DNA of 64,000 nucleotides. Origin: Rhodospirillales bacterium. Lineage in GTDB: Bacteria > Pseudomonadota > Alphaproteobacteria > Rhodospirillales > Magnetovibrionaceae. Below are positions 36,539-44,835 of this stretch, piece by piece; within the stretch, counting starts at the first letter, position 1; every line of letters begins with the position of its first letter. The position numbers and the translations under genes were made by a program. The stretch lies in contig JANLGW010000071.1 of the NCBI GenBank assembly GCA_024653965.1, positions 1 to 64,000 on the forward strand. The letters are read 5' to 3'. The notes below the pieces were generated by a model. It made no database searches and was not told the origin of the DNA. It saw only the letters and a program-made list of their open reading frames with translations.

Positions 36539-37699
36539 TTACTCCTTCGGTATTTTGATTTTTTGATCGTCGAAGCGGCCGCTGTAATGATCGGTATGGC
36601 AGCCGCCGCAATTGGATTTCGCGCCCACTTTCTTGAGCTTGAAAAAATTCGGATCGACGCCTTCGTGTTTACGCACCCAATAAGGCGTCGCGGTGATTTG
36701 ATAAGGCGCCTTGGGATCGACGATGTTGAACCGATTGGACGCCTCGGTATCCCATTTGTCGCCGCCGTAGTTGGTGAGGTAGGCGGTGACTTCGATCAAG
36801 GTGTCGCCGGAAATCGTCGCGTCATCGCCGAAATGGTCGTCTAAGTTTTCCAACATCTGCTTCCAGCTGTCGGAAGACAACAGGCTGGGGTGGAACGGCA
36901 GGTGGCAGTCGCCGCATTCCGATTCATACGTTTTGTTGGCGGGCAGCGTGAGCAGGCCCGAAGGCGGCATGGTGGAAAAAACCCACAACATGGATCCGGC
37001 CAACGACACAAACGCGGCAATCACGGTCAAGGCGGCCAGGGGTCTGGCCTGACGGTGGAGCAGCTCAGGCGTACCGGCAGGAACTTTCTTGAGCCCGGAA
37101 ATCATCGACTTCACCAGGTTTTCGCCGGTGAGTTTGATTTCCATGTAAACCCCGCCCACGTGGGCGACGATCATCACCGCTAGCAAAATGACGAAGGCGC
37201 TATGCACGCCCTTGGCCAGATCGCCCACTTCAAAAGAGGCGGCGCCCGCCAGCGGGCCTTGGTTTTCTTCACCGCCCAGCACCAGCAGGCCCGACAGGGT
37301 GATGGTCGCCAGCACAAACAGCAAGCCGAACACCATGATCGATCCGGTGGGGTTGTGGCCGATGTAGTGTTTTACCGGGCGCAGCGTCGCCAGTTCTTTC
37401 ATGTGTTCTAAAATGTGAACGGGGCTGAAGGTAAACGTTTCCAGGCGCGAATATTCGCTGCCGAACAGGCCCCAGGTGAGGCGAAAAACCAATAAAACAA
37501 CGGTGATGTATCCGGCCCACAGGTGGATGCCCATGGTATTTTCCGGGAAAAGATAGCCGGTCAGATAACCCAGCAGCACCATCGCCACCAAGGTCCAGTG
37601 GAACAGGCGTGTGGGTAAATCCCAGACTTTTACCAACCGTTCCGGAGCGTCTTTATGGCGCTCTTTGGTTGTTTCGTGTGGCGTCGTATTTTCGGCCAT
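36539..37699 (-). CDS. Cytochrome b561 fused to a dihaem DHC-type cytochrome c
   Basis: 386 residues. Residues ~25-205 are a four-helix b561-type cytochrome (KVWDLPTRLFHWTLV, GIHLWAGYITVVLL; histidines on helices). After a fifth helix (~222-245), the C-terminal ~130 residues are periplasmic with CGDCH and CGGCH haem sites and the ATPYWVRKHEGVDPNFF and GRFDDQKIKIPK signatures of DHC. DHC is normally a separate gene, so the fusion gives a direct quinol-to-SHP path. Divergent from the second cytochrome b gene. Confidence 0.88.
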   Translation of the reverse strand: MAENTTPHETTKERHKDAPERLVKVWDLPTRLFHWTLVAMVLLGYLTGYLFPENTMGIHLWAGYITVVLLVFRLTWGLFGSEYSRLETFTFSPVHILEHMKELATLRPVKHYIGHNPTGSIMVFGLLFVLATITLSGLLVLGGEENQGPLAGAASFEVGDLAKGVHSAFVILLAVMIVAHVGGVYMEIKLTGENLVKSMISGLKKVPAGTPELLHRQARPLAALTVIAAFVSLAGSMLWVFSTMPPSGLLTLPANKTYESECGDCHLPFHPSLLSSDSWKQMLENLDDHFGDDATISGDTLIEVTAYLTNYGGDKWDTEASNRFNIVDPKAPYQITATPYWVRKHEGVDPNFFKLKKVGAKSNCGGCHTDHYSGRFDDQKIKIPKE

Positions 37700-37951
37700 C
37701 CTGGCCTCCCGAGATCAATCGTTTCACGCTGTCCATATGACGATCACAAACAGGCCGCCAGGGTGGTTTCCCTTTTTTGTGTCGTGGTGAAATACTATGC
37801 CGGGTAAACTGAACCGAGGCTTAATCTGTTTATTCAGCATAGGTTCATGTAGGTTTAACCATACTAATGCTTATGAGGCCCCGGCGGCAATCGACAGACT
37901 ACGACGGATTTTAAGGTCGTGCCGTACAAAGAACAAAGTGAGGCGCCCAAC
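37700..37951. promoter_or_regulatory. Divergent promoter region of the SHP/DHC and cytochrome b units, with phased direct repeat
   Basis: TAGGTTCATG at 37840-37849 is followed directly by TAGGTTTAAC at 37850-37859. The 10-bp phased direct repeat is the type OmpR-family regulators bind, and an OmpR-family regulator lies 1.2 kb away. No promoter hexamers are certain. Confidence 0.4.
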
Positions 37952-38674
37952 ATGACCCCAGACTTGAACAAACCTTTTAATTTTGACGCCGAGGGCCTTA
38001 ACGCTAAGGGCCTTAACGCTAAGGGACAGGCGCGCACTGTTTCGGTGTGGGATTTTCCGACGCGTATTTTTCATTGGTCCTTTGCGGTGATGGTGTTCAT
38101 CGCTTATGTGTCTTCGGAAGCGGACGGCGGGGCGTTTTGGATCCACGTCTATGCTGGAACGGCGTTGATCGGGTTTGTCGCCTTTCGGGTTGTGTGGGGG
38201 GTAATCGGCAGCCGATATGCTCAGTTCGGCGACTTCGTGCGGGGTCCGGCTACGGTATCTGAATATAGCAAACGACTGATGGCCTTCCATCCGCCTTACA
38301 GCGTCGGCCACAACCCGCTGGGCGGTTGGATGGTGATGGCCCTGTTGGCGATCGTGTTGTTGGCGTCGCTGACCGGATTGATGACCCGTGAAGACGATTA
38401 TATAGGCCCACTTTCGCATATCGCGGGCGGCCTGTTCGGCGAAGCGCATGAAGGTTTTGGTTCATTCGTCATAGTGTTGGTCGGGGCGCATGTTTTGGGC
38501 GTTGTTGCGCACGGGTTGATTTCGCGGGAAAATCTGGTGCGCTCCATGATTACCGGATTAAAATCCGTTCCGGCCGGGGTGAAGGCGGTTAGCATTGGCT
38601 CCGTCGGCGTTGTACGTCCTGCAATCGCGCTGGTCATCGGCCTAGCGGTTGTGCTGTACTTCATGCAGTTGTAA
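37952..38674 (+). CDS. Cytochrome b561-family membrane protein
   Basis: 240 residues from the ATG at 37952; a GTG at 37919 is an alternative. A 30-residue polar N-terminus contains a duplicated GLNAK block. Then VSVWDFPTRIFHWSFAVMVF, IHVYAGTALIGFVAFRVVWG and YSVGHNPLGGWMVMALLAI give the four-helix b561 core with haem-b histidines. It parallels the first half of the divergent cytochrome b-DHC protein. The PepSY gene follows after 12 bp. Confidence 0.87.
   Translation: MTPDLNKPFNFDAEGLNAKGLNAKGQARTVSVWDFPTRIFHWSFAVMVFIAYVSSEADGGAFWIHVYAGTALIGFVAFRVVWGVIGSRYAQFGDFVRGPATVSEYSKRLMAFHPPYSVGHNPLGGWMVMALLAIVLLASLTGLMTREDDYIGPLSHIAGGLFGEAHEGFGSFVIVLVGAHVLGVVAHGLISRENLVRSMITGLKSVPAGVKAVSIGSVGVVRPAIALVIGLAVVLYFMQL
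37993..38022 (+). repeat. Two tandem 15-bp units inside the cytochrome b gene
   Basis: GGGCCTTAACGCTAA is present twice in a row; it keeps frame and duplicates five residues in the N-terminal tail. Confidence 0.85.
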
Positions 38675-38686
38675 CGAGAATTGCGG

Positions 38687-39058
38687 ATGATCAAGGTCCA
38701 CATGATAGCCCGTTTGTTGTTTGCCGCCCTGGTTTTGGCCGGGGTATCCACTGCGCCGTTGTCGGCTTGGGCCGATTCCAAGGATCAGGCGCGCGCCCGC
38801 GAAGCCATGTTACGGGGTGATATTTCTCCTTTGTCCGAAGCCCTTGGCGTTATCGAGAAAGAATATCCCGGCGAGATTCTTGAAGTGGAGCTGGAGGAAG
38901 CGGATAATTTTGATCCTCCGGTATTTCTCTACGAGATCAAGGTGCTTATGGCGGAGGGCGAGGTCATCAAAGTGAAACTGCACGCCAAGTCCCTTGAGAT
39001 TATCGGGGTCAAAGGGCACGATAGTAAACATAACAAAAATGATAATGACAACGACTGA
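38687..39058 (+). CDS. Periplasmic PepSY-domain protein
   Basis: 123 residues: a signal peptide ending APLSAWADS, then one PepSY-type domain (LSEALGVIEKEYPGEILEVELEEAD... YEIKVLMAEGEVIKVKLHAKSLEII). The hydrophilic Asn/Asp/Lys-rich end (HDSKHNKNDNDND) may bind metal. PepSY proteins of this size often precede OmpR-type two-component pairs, as here (regulator starts 12 bp later), and act as periplasmic sensors or inhibitors. The start could also be the ATG at 38702. Confidence 0.8.
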   Translation: MIKVHMIARLLFAALVLAGVSTAPLSAWADSKDQARAREAMLRGDISPLSEALGVIEKEYPGEILEVELEEADNFDPPVFLYEIKVLMAEGEVIKVKLHAKSLEIIGVKGHDSKHNKNDNDND

Positions 39059-39070
39059 CGGGGTACGTTC

Positions 39071-39742
39071 ATGCGGGTGCTGGTTGTAGAAGATGAACCG
39101 GGGTTGCGTCGGCAAGTCAGTCGCGCGTTGTCGGAAGCCGGCTTTAGCGTTGATGAAGCCCCGGACGGCGAGGAAGGCGAGTTTCTCGGCGACACGGAAC
39201 CCTATGACGCCGTGGTGCTGGATTTGGGCCTGCCCAAGATAGACGGCATTACGGTGCTGAAACACTGGCGCACCGCCGGGCGCGATATGCCGGTGCTGAT
39301 TCTCACCGCGCGCGACGGCTGGAATGAAAAGGTCGCGGGCTTCGATGCGGGCGCGGACGATTACCTCACCAAGCCCTTTCACGTCGAAGAACTGTTGGCG
39401 CGGGTGCGCGCCTTGATCCGCCGTTCCGCCGGGCATGCTTCGCCGATTTTGGAGTGCGGCCCGGTGAGCCTCGATACCCGTGCGGGCAAAGTGACCATCG
39501 ACGGCGCGTCGGTGACGCTGACCGCGCATGAACTCAAGGTGCTGTCGTATTTTATGCATCATCAAGACCGCGTGGTATCTCAGACGGAGTTGATCGAACA
39601 TATTTACGATCAGGACTTCGACCGCGATTCCAACACCATTGAGGTGTTTATTGCGCGGCTGCGCAAAAAACTCGCCCCGGATTTGATCAAGACCCACCGT
39701 GGCCGGGGCTATTCCATGTCTGCGACGGGGGAGGGCACGTAA
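39071..39742 (+). CDS. OmpR-family response regulator
   Basis: 223 residues. Receiver with EDEPG acids, phosphoacceptor in AVVLDLGLPKIDG, Thr in LILTARDG and Lys in LTKPFHVEE. The winged-helix output domain contains LTAHELKVLSYFMHH and NTIEVFIARLRKKL. Last base touches the GTG of the cognate kinase. Likely controls the neighbouring cytochrome genes. Confidence 0.94.
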   Translation: MRVLVVEDEPGLRRQVSRALSEAGFSVDEAPDGEEGEFLGDTEPYDAVVLDLGLPKIDGITVLKHWRTAGRDMPVLILTARDGWNEKVAGFDAGADDYLTKPFHVEELLARVRALIRRSAGHASPILECGPVSLDTRAGKVTIDGASVTLTAHELKVLSYFMHHQDRVVSQTELIEHIYDQDFDRDSNTIEVFIARLRKKLAPDLIKTHRGRGYSMSATGEGT

Positions 39743-41119
39743 GTGCCGTTTTCACCTTTATTGCGCCGCTCCGTCAGCCTTCGCCTGATTCTTTTGTCGG
39801 CGGCGTGGATTATTTCGGCCCTGGTCGTGGGCGGCGTTTTTTTAACCCAGCATTTTCGCACCCATGTGGAAAACTCGTTTGATTACGGGTTGTCCCGTCA
39901 CGTCGAAGAACTGTTGTCCTACGCCGACTTGGTGGATGGTCGGGTGCAACTGACCAAGCAGCCCGTTGACCCCGTTTATTCGCGCCCACTGTCGGGTTGG
40001 TACTGGGAAATAACGGCGGACGGTCAGGTGGTGGATCGTTCGCGTTCGTTATGGGATGAAGTTTTGCCCCCCGCTCAACAGCAACCCCGGCGCGGCGAAA
40101 CGTTGAGTTATTTTCAAGACGGCCCGCGCGGCGATCTCTTGCGCGTGGTTGCCGCGACCTACACCTTGCCGGGTTATGACGGCGACGTGACGATCCGCTT
40201 TACCGGTCCGGCCGAGGTGATCCAGTCGGCGACGGAAGAATTTAGTGAAACGCTGGTGATGTCTTTGATGCTGCTGGGGCTGGGCCTGATCGGCGCGGTG
40301 GTGTTGCAAGTGATCTTAGGCCTGCGTCCCTTAAAGCTGTTGCGCACGCGCTTGGCGGAAGTTCATGAAGGACGCACCCACCGCCTGAGCGGTCATTATC
40401 CCAGCGAGGTTGAACCCTTGGTGGCGGATTTGAACGAATTGCTGGACCACAATGCCCAGGTGATCGAACGCGCCCGCACCCATGCGGGCAATCTGGCGCA
40501 CGCCCTGAAAACGCCGTTGGCGGTGTTGAGCAACGAAGCGGACCGGATGGAAGGTGAAACCGCCAAGACCTTCGGCGAACAGATCAGCATCATGAACGAA
40601 CAGGTCAAACGCCATCTGGCGCGCGCCCGTGCCGCAGGGGGGCTGGGCGCACCGGGGGCAAAGGCGGATATCGGCGATATTGTATCGGGATTGAAACGCA
40701 CGTTGCATCGCATTTATCAGCACAAACCGCAAAAGTCCGGCGATGGCACAGGCGTTTCCATCGCCTTGGTCGATGTGTTGGACAAGTTTGTCGCCGGGGA
40801 TCGTCAGGATGTCGAAGAAATGCTCGGCAATTTGATGGATAACGCCTGTAAGTGGGCCGCCACGCGGGTGCGGGTTTCCGCCTTGCGCAAAGGCCGGGAC
40901 ATCGTGATCAGTGTCGACGACGATGGCCCCGGTGTGCCCGAAGAACGGCGCGCCGAGGTGCTGGCGCGCGGCAAGCGGCTGGATGAAGCCACGCCGGGCA
41001 GCGGTTTGGGGCTGAATATCGTTCATGAACTGGCGGAATTGTACCAAGGCTCGTTGGTGCTGGATCGTTCGGATTTGGGCGGATTGTGCGTGCGCCTGAC
41101 GCTTCCCGCCGCCCTTTGA
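39743..41119 (+). CDS. Sensor histidine kinase (PhoQ/QseC-like)
   Basis: 458 residues with a GTG start directly after the regulator stop. Two membrane helices (~14-34 and ~165-190) flank a ~130-residue periplasmic sensor. HAMP region, then the H-box HAGNLAHALKTPLAVLSNEA and HATPase_c motifs NLMDNACKWA, VDDDGPGVPEE and GSGLGLNIV. The HALKTPL box is typical of kinases paired with PepSY proteins. Predicted partner of the regulator. Confidence 0.92.
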   Translation: MPFSPLLRRSVSLRLILLSAAWIISALVVGGVFLTQHFRTHVENSFDYGLSRHVEELLSYADLVDGRVQLTKQPVDPVYSRPLSGWYWEITADGQVVDRSRSLWDEVLPPAQQQPRRGETLSYFQDGPRGDLLRVVAATYTLPGYDGDVTIRFTGPAEVIQSATEEFSETLVMSLMLLGLGLIGAVVLQVILGLRPLKLLRTRLAEVHEGRTHRLSGHYPSEVEPLVADLNELLDHNAQVIERARTHAGNLAHALKTPLAVLSNEADRMEGETAKTFGEQISIMNEQVKRHLARARAAGGLGAPGAKADIGDIVSGLKRTLHRIYQHKPQKSGDGTGVSIALVDVLDKFVAGDRQDVEEMLGNLMDNACKWAATRVRVSALRKGRDIVISVDDDGPGVPEERRAEVLARGKRLDEATPGSGLGLNIVHELAELYQGSLVLDRSDLGGLCVRLTLPAAL

Positions 41120-41311
41120 ACCCGCAACCGCAATCGCTTTTAATCGCTTAAAAATGGTTAGGCGATGAACTGTACCCTTGCCTTTTGGGGTGGGAATCCG
41201 CATAAACTGCGCCACAAACGCGCCGCAGGCTTTTCGTTTCAGCCGTGCCGGTGAAAAAGTTTTCATTGAAACAGGTAAAGTGGGGGCAACCCCGCGAAGA
41301 GGACAATGACC

Positions 41312-42505
41312 ATGAGCACTTTTAAGACCATTGATAACTTGGATGTGGCCGGCAAGCGCGTTTTGGTGCGCTCGGACTTGAACGTTCCGATGCACGACGG
41401 CAAACCTTCCGACACCACCCGCATTGACCGTTCCGCCGAGACCATCCGGGACTTGGCCGCCAAGGGTGCAAAAGTCATCATTCTGTCGCACTTCGATCGT
41501 CCGAAGGGCAAGGTCGTTCCTGAAATGAGCCTGAAACCCGTGGCCGAGGCCATGGCGTCGGCGTTGGGGCGGGCCGTGACGTTCGCCACCGACACCATCG
41601 GCGATAGCGCCAAGGCGGTTGTCGCGGCGATGAAAGATGGCGACGTGGCGATGCTGGAAAATGTCCGTTTTCACGCCGAAGAAGAAAAGAACGATCCCGA
41701 ATTCGCCAAAAAGCTGGCTCAGCTTGGCGATATTTATGTCAACGATGCCTTTTCCACCGCGCACCGCGCCCATGCTTCGACCGAAGCGCTGGCGCGCCAT
41801 TTGCCCGCCGCCGCCGGCCGTTTGATGCAGGCCGAGCTGGAAGCATTGGGCAATGCGCTCGAAAAACCGCAAAAGCCGGTTGCCGCCGTGGTCGGCGGGG
41901 CCAAGGTTTCCACCAAGATGGAAGTGCTGGGCAACCTGTCCAAAAAGGTCGATATGATCATCATCGGCGGCGGCATGGCCAATACCTTCCTGTTTGCGCA
42001 AGGCCACGATGTGGGCAAATCTTTGTGCGAAAAAGACATGGCCGCCGAAGCGCTGAAGATCATCGCTGACGCCGCCGCCAATGGCTGCGAAATCGTGCTT
42101 CCGGTGGATTTGGTGGTTGCCGCCGAGTTCGCCGCCGGCGCCGCCAACAAGGTCGTGGGCATCGACGGCATTCCGGCCGATATGATGGCCCTGGATGTCG
42201 GCCCGGCGACCATTGCCGATGTGGAAAAGCGCCTGGCGCGCTGCAAGACGTTGGTGTGGAACGGCCCGTTCGGTGCGTTTGAAATCGCGCCGTTCGACAA
42301 AGGCACCAATGCTGCCGCTCAGGCCGCCGCGCGCTTGACGCGGGAAGGCAAGCTGCTGTCCGTCGCCGGTGGCGGCGATACGGTGGCCGCCCTTGCCCAC
42401 GCGGGTGCTGCGGATGATTTCAGCTATATCTCCACCGCCGGTGGCGCGTTCTTGGAATGGATCGAAGGCAAAACGCTTCCGGGCGTGGCCGCTTTGGAAG
42501 GCTGA
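41312..42505 (+). CDS. pgk: Phosphoglycerate kinase
   Basis: 397 residues from the ATG at 41312, nine bases after AGAGG; the ATG at 41306 is too close to it. Contains [36 protein letters not shown] and the nucleotide-site [10 protein letters not shown]. Glycolysis/gluconeogenesis and Calvin-cycle step 1,3-BPG to 3-PG. gap is not adjacent within the window. A strong terminator follows. Confidence 0.97.
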   Translation: MSTFKTIDNLDVAGKRVLVRSDLNVPMHDGKPSDTTRIDRSAETIRDLAAKGAKVIILSHFDRPKGKVVPEMSLKPVAEAMASALGRAVTFATDTIGDSAKAVVAAMKDGDVAMLENVRFHAEEEKNDPEFAKKLAQLGDIYVNDAFSTAHRAHASTEALARHLPAAAGRLMQAELEALGNALEKPQKPVAAVVGGAKVSTKMEVLGNLSKKVDMIIIGGGMANTFLFAQGHDVGKSLCEKDMAAEALKIIADAAANGCEIVLPVDLVVAAEFAAGAANKVVGIDGIPADMMALDVGPATIADVEKRLARCKTLVWNGPFGAFEIAPFDKGTNAAAQAAARLTREGKLLSVAGGGDTVAALAHAGAADDFSYISTAGGAFLEWIEGKTLPGVAALEG

Positions 42506-42528
42506 TTTTACCAAAAATTCGATTAAAG

Positions 42529-42563
42529 CGCCTCCGGCAAGGCATCGCCGGAGGCGTTTTTTT
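42529..42563 (+). terminator. Terminator after pgk
   Basis: Perfect 10-bp arms CGCCTCCGGC/GCCGGAGGCG, 8-nt loop, then seven T. Confidence 0.92.
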
Positions 42564-42776
42564 ATGGAGTTTCAGGGTGTTGCTGAGGCGTCTTCCCTTT
42601 TTGCGTCGATTATGGTAAACAAATGATTACCGACGGTTATTGCCCCGGGTATTTTCGGGGTGCGTGTCGGTTAGGTTTTTGCAAAGGGCGACAGAAGTCT
42701 CGCCCATGAATCGCCGCTTTGAAGGGTTCATGTTGGACCGCTTGAAGGTGAGGTTCCCAGAACAGGAGTGTCGATT

Positions 42777-42983
42777 ATGTCTGTATCTGCTGCAGGCTCC
42801 GCCCAAAACGCACAACAAGCCGTGGCCATGCTTCGCCAGACCGTTCAGGCGGAACAGGTTGCTGCTTCGGCGGTGGTTGAAGCCGCAACCCAGGCCGGCA
42901 AGGATGCCGCCGCGCAAAATGCCGTGCCCGACAACGGCCCTAAGACCGAAGGCATTGGCGAACACGTCGACGTGCGGGCTTAA
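42777..42983 (+). CDS. YjfB-like small putative motility protein
   Basis: 68 residues from the ATG at 42777, eight bases after CAGGAG. The helical, Ala/Gln-rich sequence (AQNAQQAVAMLRQTVQAEQVAASAVVEAA) and size resemble the YjfB_motility family. No flagellar gene is near, so the motility link is only by family resemblance. Confidence 0.6.
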   Translation: MSVSAAGSAQNAQQAVAMLRQTVQAEQVAASAVVEAATQAGKDAAAQNAVPDNGPKTEGIGEHVDVRA

Positions 42984-43082
42984 GCGCGCTCCGAAAGGAA
43001 CGGCTTGAGGGTTGTCTGCGTCGGTGTGTGCGTGCGTTGTCGTTTTGATCTTTGATTAACAATTTCTTGTTATGATCCTAAG

Positions 43083-43361
43083 ATGGCTGATCTGTCCCGC
43101 ATCTCGACGCCTTTTGTCGCGCCCTCCACGCAGGGCGGTGGTCGTGCGTCTGCGTCCTCGTCTGGGCCCTTGTCCGCGCCCTCGTCCGCGCCCATGGGCT
43201 ACTCCTTCGCCGAGGAAGTTTCGCGGCGCGCCAATGTCATAAGCGACCAGGAAAGCCCGCGCAATCAAGCGTCGCTTCAGCGTTTGGATCGGGCATTGAA
43301 TTCGGGGCAAGCTCTGCGGGGCGATGTGCCGCGCGGTTTTTATCTCGACCTGCAAATCTGA
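43083..43361 (+). CDS. Small protein of unknown function
   Basis: 92 residues. The first ~40 residues are Ser/Ala/Gly/Pro-rich and probably disordered. The C-terminal half (YSFAEEVSRRANVISDQESPRNQASLQRLDRALNSGQALRGDVPRGFYLDLQI) is charged and looks folded. I recognise no family. A hairpin terminator follows at 43396. Confidence 0.5.
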   Translation: MADLSRISTPFVAPSTQGGGRASASSSGPLSAPSSAPMGYSFAEEVSRRANVISDQESPRNQASLQRLDRALNSGQALRGDVPRGFYLDLQI

Positions 43362-43395
43362 GCGTTTCACTCTTTTGCCGTCGGCCCATGTGCTG

Positions 43396-43421
43396 CGCCC
43401 CTTAAGGGGCGTTTTGCGTTT
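43396..43421 (+). terminator. Terminator after the 92-residue gene
   Basis: GCGCCCC TTAA GGGGCGT stem then TTTGCGTTTTT. Confidence 0.65.
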
Positions 43422-43473
43422 TTAAGAAAGGGCATGATAAACTGTCGGCTGAAACATCGCGAAAGGATAGCTT

Positions 43474-43665
43474 ATGGCCACGCACGCCCAAATCGCCGCC
43501 AACCTGTTGCGCAATGCGGCGACTTTTTTTCGCGACATCGGCGGACAAAACGCCGAGTTGAAAGAACAGATGGACGTGAACGCGCGCACCTACGACGCGG
43601 TGGCCAGTCTGCTGGAGCAAGACCCGAACGGGAAAATGCCGCTGCCGACCGATCAGGCCAATTAG
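43474..43665 (+). CDS. Small conserved-looking soluble protein
   Basis: 63 residues with an AAAGGA ribosome site. Predicted mostly helical (IAANLLRNAATFFRDIGGQNAELKEQMDVNARTYDAVASLLEQDP). No recognised family. It ends 13 bp before the convergent cytochrome c'-like gene. Confidence 0.55.
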   Translation: MATHAQIAANLLRNAATFFRDIGGQNAELKEQMDVNARTYDAVASLLEQDPNGKMPLPTDQAN

Positions 43666-43678
43666 GTAGACTGCCGAA

Positions 43679-44128
43679 TTAGCGAATGCGGAAACTCGTG
43701 TGGCAGGCATTGCACGCGGCGGTGATGCCCTGCAGCGCATCGAACACCTTTTGTTGCGCTTCGAAGGTATGATCCAGTTCGGCATTTTGGGCAGCCTGAA
43801 TGAAACGGCTGGCGGCCTTGTGCAGTTCGGTTCCGGCGGCTTGCATCTGGGGTGGCATGAAGCCCGCCAGATGGGCCGCGCCATGATCATCCAAAGAAGA
43901 AAGCCCTAAGCGTTGTTCGGCGACGGTGCTTGCCTCGGCGGTGTCGCCTTGCGCTAGTGCTGCCAAAATTTCGTCGAGCGCATAGAGATGGTCGCGCATG
44001 TTGCCGAGCATGTGCTCTTGCATCGGCGCGGGCATTTCCACCAGTGTGCGTTCGTCGGCCTGCGCAAGCGGCGCAGCAAGTAAGATGGCAAGCATCGCGG
44101 CGGGAACGAGGGTGAATAGGGCGCGCAT
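43679..44128 (-). CDS. Cytochrome c'-like periplasmic haem protein
   Basis: 149 residues from the ATG at 44128 (GAGG ribosome site). Signal peptide ends APLAQADE. The rest is helical with a single haem site CNACH close to the C-terminus, followed by TSFRIR, the placement seen in four-helix-bundle cytochromes c'. Such proteins bind NO. It is divergent from a Crp/Fnr regulator with a palindrome between, which fits a nitrosative-stress or denitrification role. Confidence 0.72.
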   Translation of the reverse strand: MRALFTLVPAAMLAILLAAPLAQADERTLVEMPAPMQEHMLGNMRDHLYALDEILAALAQGDTAEASTVAEQRLGLSSLDDHGAAHLAGFMPPQMQAAGTELHKAASRFIQAAQNAELDHTFEAQQKVFDALQGITAACNACHTSFRIR

Positions 44129-44201
44129 GATAAACCTCATCTGAAATGGCCTCATTTGAAATAGACGATACGGCACTGTAGCTTGCCGCGTCGACAATGC
44201 G

Positions 44202-44217
44202 TATGATTGCAATCATA
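44202..44217. promoter_or_regulatory. 16-bp perfect palindrome, probable Crp/Fnr operator
   Basis: TATGATTGCAATCATA is a perfect inverted repeat in the 110-bp gap between the cytochrome c'-like and Crp/Fnr-type genes. It fits the FNR/DNR half-site spacing TGAT-N4-ATCA. Its centre is about 81 bp from the cytochrome start and 29 bp from the regulator start, suiting activation of the former and autoregulation of the latter. Confidence 0.7.
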
Positions 44218-44238
44218 TTGCTGGATTAGAGGTGAAGG

Positions 44239-44835
44239 ATGGACGTAACGCAACTGGCGCAGCAATTGGGTGGTGCGGCAAAAACCAAGCGGGTGGATCA
44301 AGACACCCTTTTGTTCCGTCGCGGCGATCGCACCCGCAATATGTACGGCTTGCTTTCGGGAAGTGCTAGGCTGTTGCGCTACACGGTGGATGGCGCGCCG
44401 ATCACCTTGCACCGCGCCAAACCCGGCGGCTTTTTTGCCGAGGCTTCTTTGTTTGCCTCCGCCTACCATTGTGACGGCGAAGCCTCTGCCGGATCGGTGG
44501 TGGTGGTGTTTCCCAAAGCGGCGGTGCTGGCCATCATGGCGCAGGATGCAAGCTTCGCCCATGCCTTTTGCCAACACATGGCGCGTCAGGTGCAGGGCTT
44601 GCGCTCCAACCTGGAACTGCGCGGCATCCGTTCCGCCGAAGAACGCATTATGGCGGCGCTTTCTTTAAAATTGGGCGATGGCGAAAGCCGGGTGGCGTTG
44701 CCCGGCACATGGAAAGATTTTGCCGAAGACGTTGGCCTGACTCACGAAGCGCTGTATCGCGCCTTGAAGCGTTTGGAAGATATCGGGCGCTTGCGCCGCG
44801 ATGGGTCCGCAGTATGGATCAACGGCGTAGATTAA
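44239..44835 (+). CDS. Crp/Fnr-family transcriptional regulator, no Fe-S cysteines
   Basis: 198 residues. The cyclic-nucleotide-binding-like beta-roll (DTLLFRRGDRTRNMYGLLSGSARL) and C-terminal winged helix (WKDFAEDVGLTHEALYRALKRLEDIGRLRRDG) are clear. No N-terminal Cys cluster like FNR, so it is closer to DNR/NNR-type sensors. The recognition helix keeps the E and R (E-A-L-Y-R) but has Tyr where FNR has Ser. Its 3' end overlaps ftsY by 4 bp. Confidence 0.85.
   Translation: MDVTQLAQQLGGAAKTKRVDQDTLLFRRGDRTRNMYGLLSGSARLLRYTVDGAPITLHRAKPGGFFAEASLFASAYHCDGEASAGSVVVVFPKAAVLAIMAQDASFAHAFCQHMARQVQGLRSNLELRGIRSAEERIMAALSLKLGDGESRVALPGTWKDFAEDVGLTHEALYRALKRLEDIGRLRRDGSAVWINGVD

Noticed and set aside
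41170-41305. Possible riboswitch upstream of pgk (GC hairpin with GCAA loop)
   Set aside because: Only one short hairpin is seen; no conserved riboswitch core could be matched.
40331-42514. A 727-codon open frame on the minus strand across the histidine kinase and pgk
   Set aside because: It lies fully antisense to two clear genes, has His/Arg/Gln-rich composition typical of reverse reading of GC-rich codons, and shows no domain.
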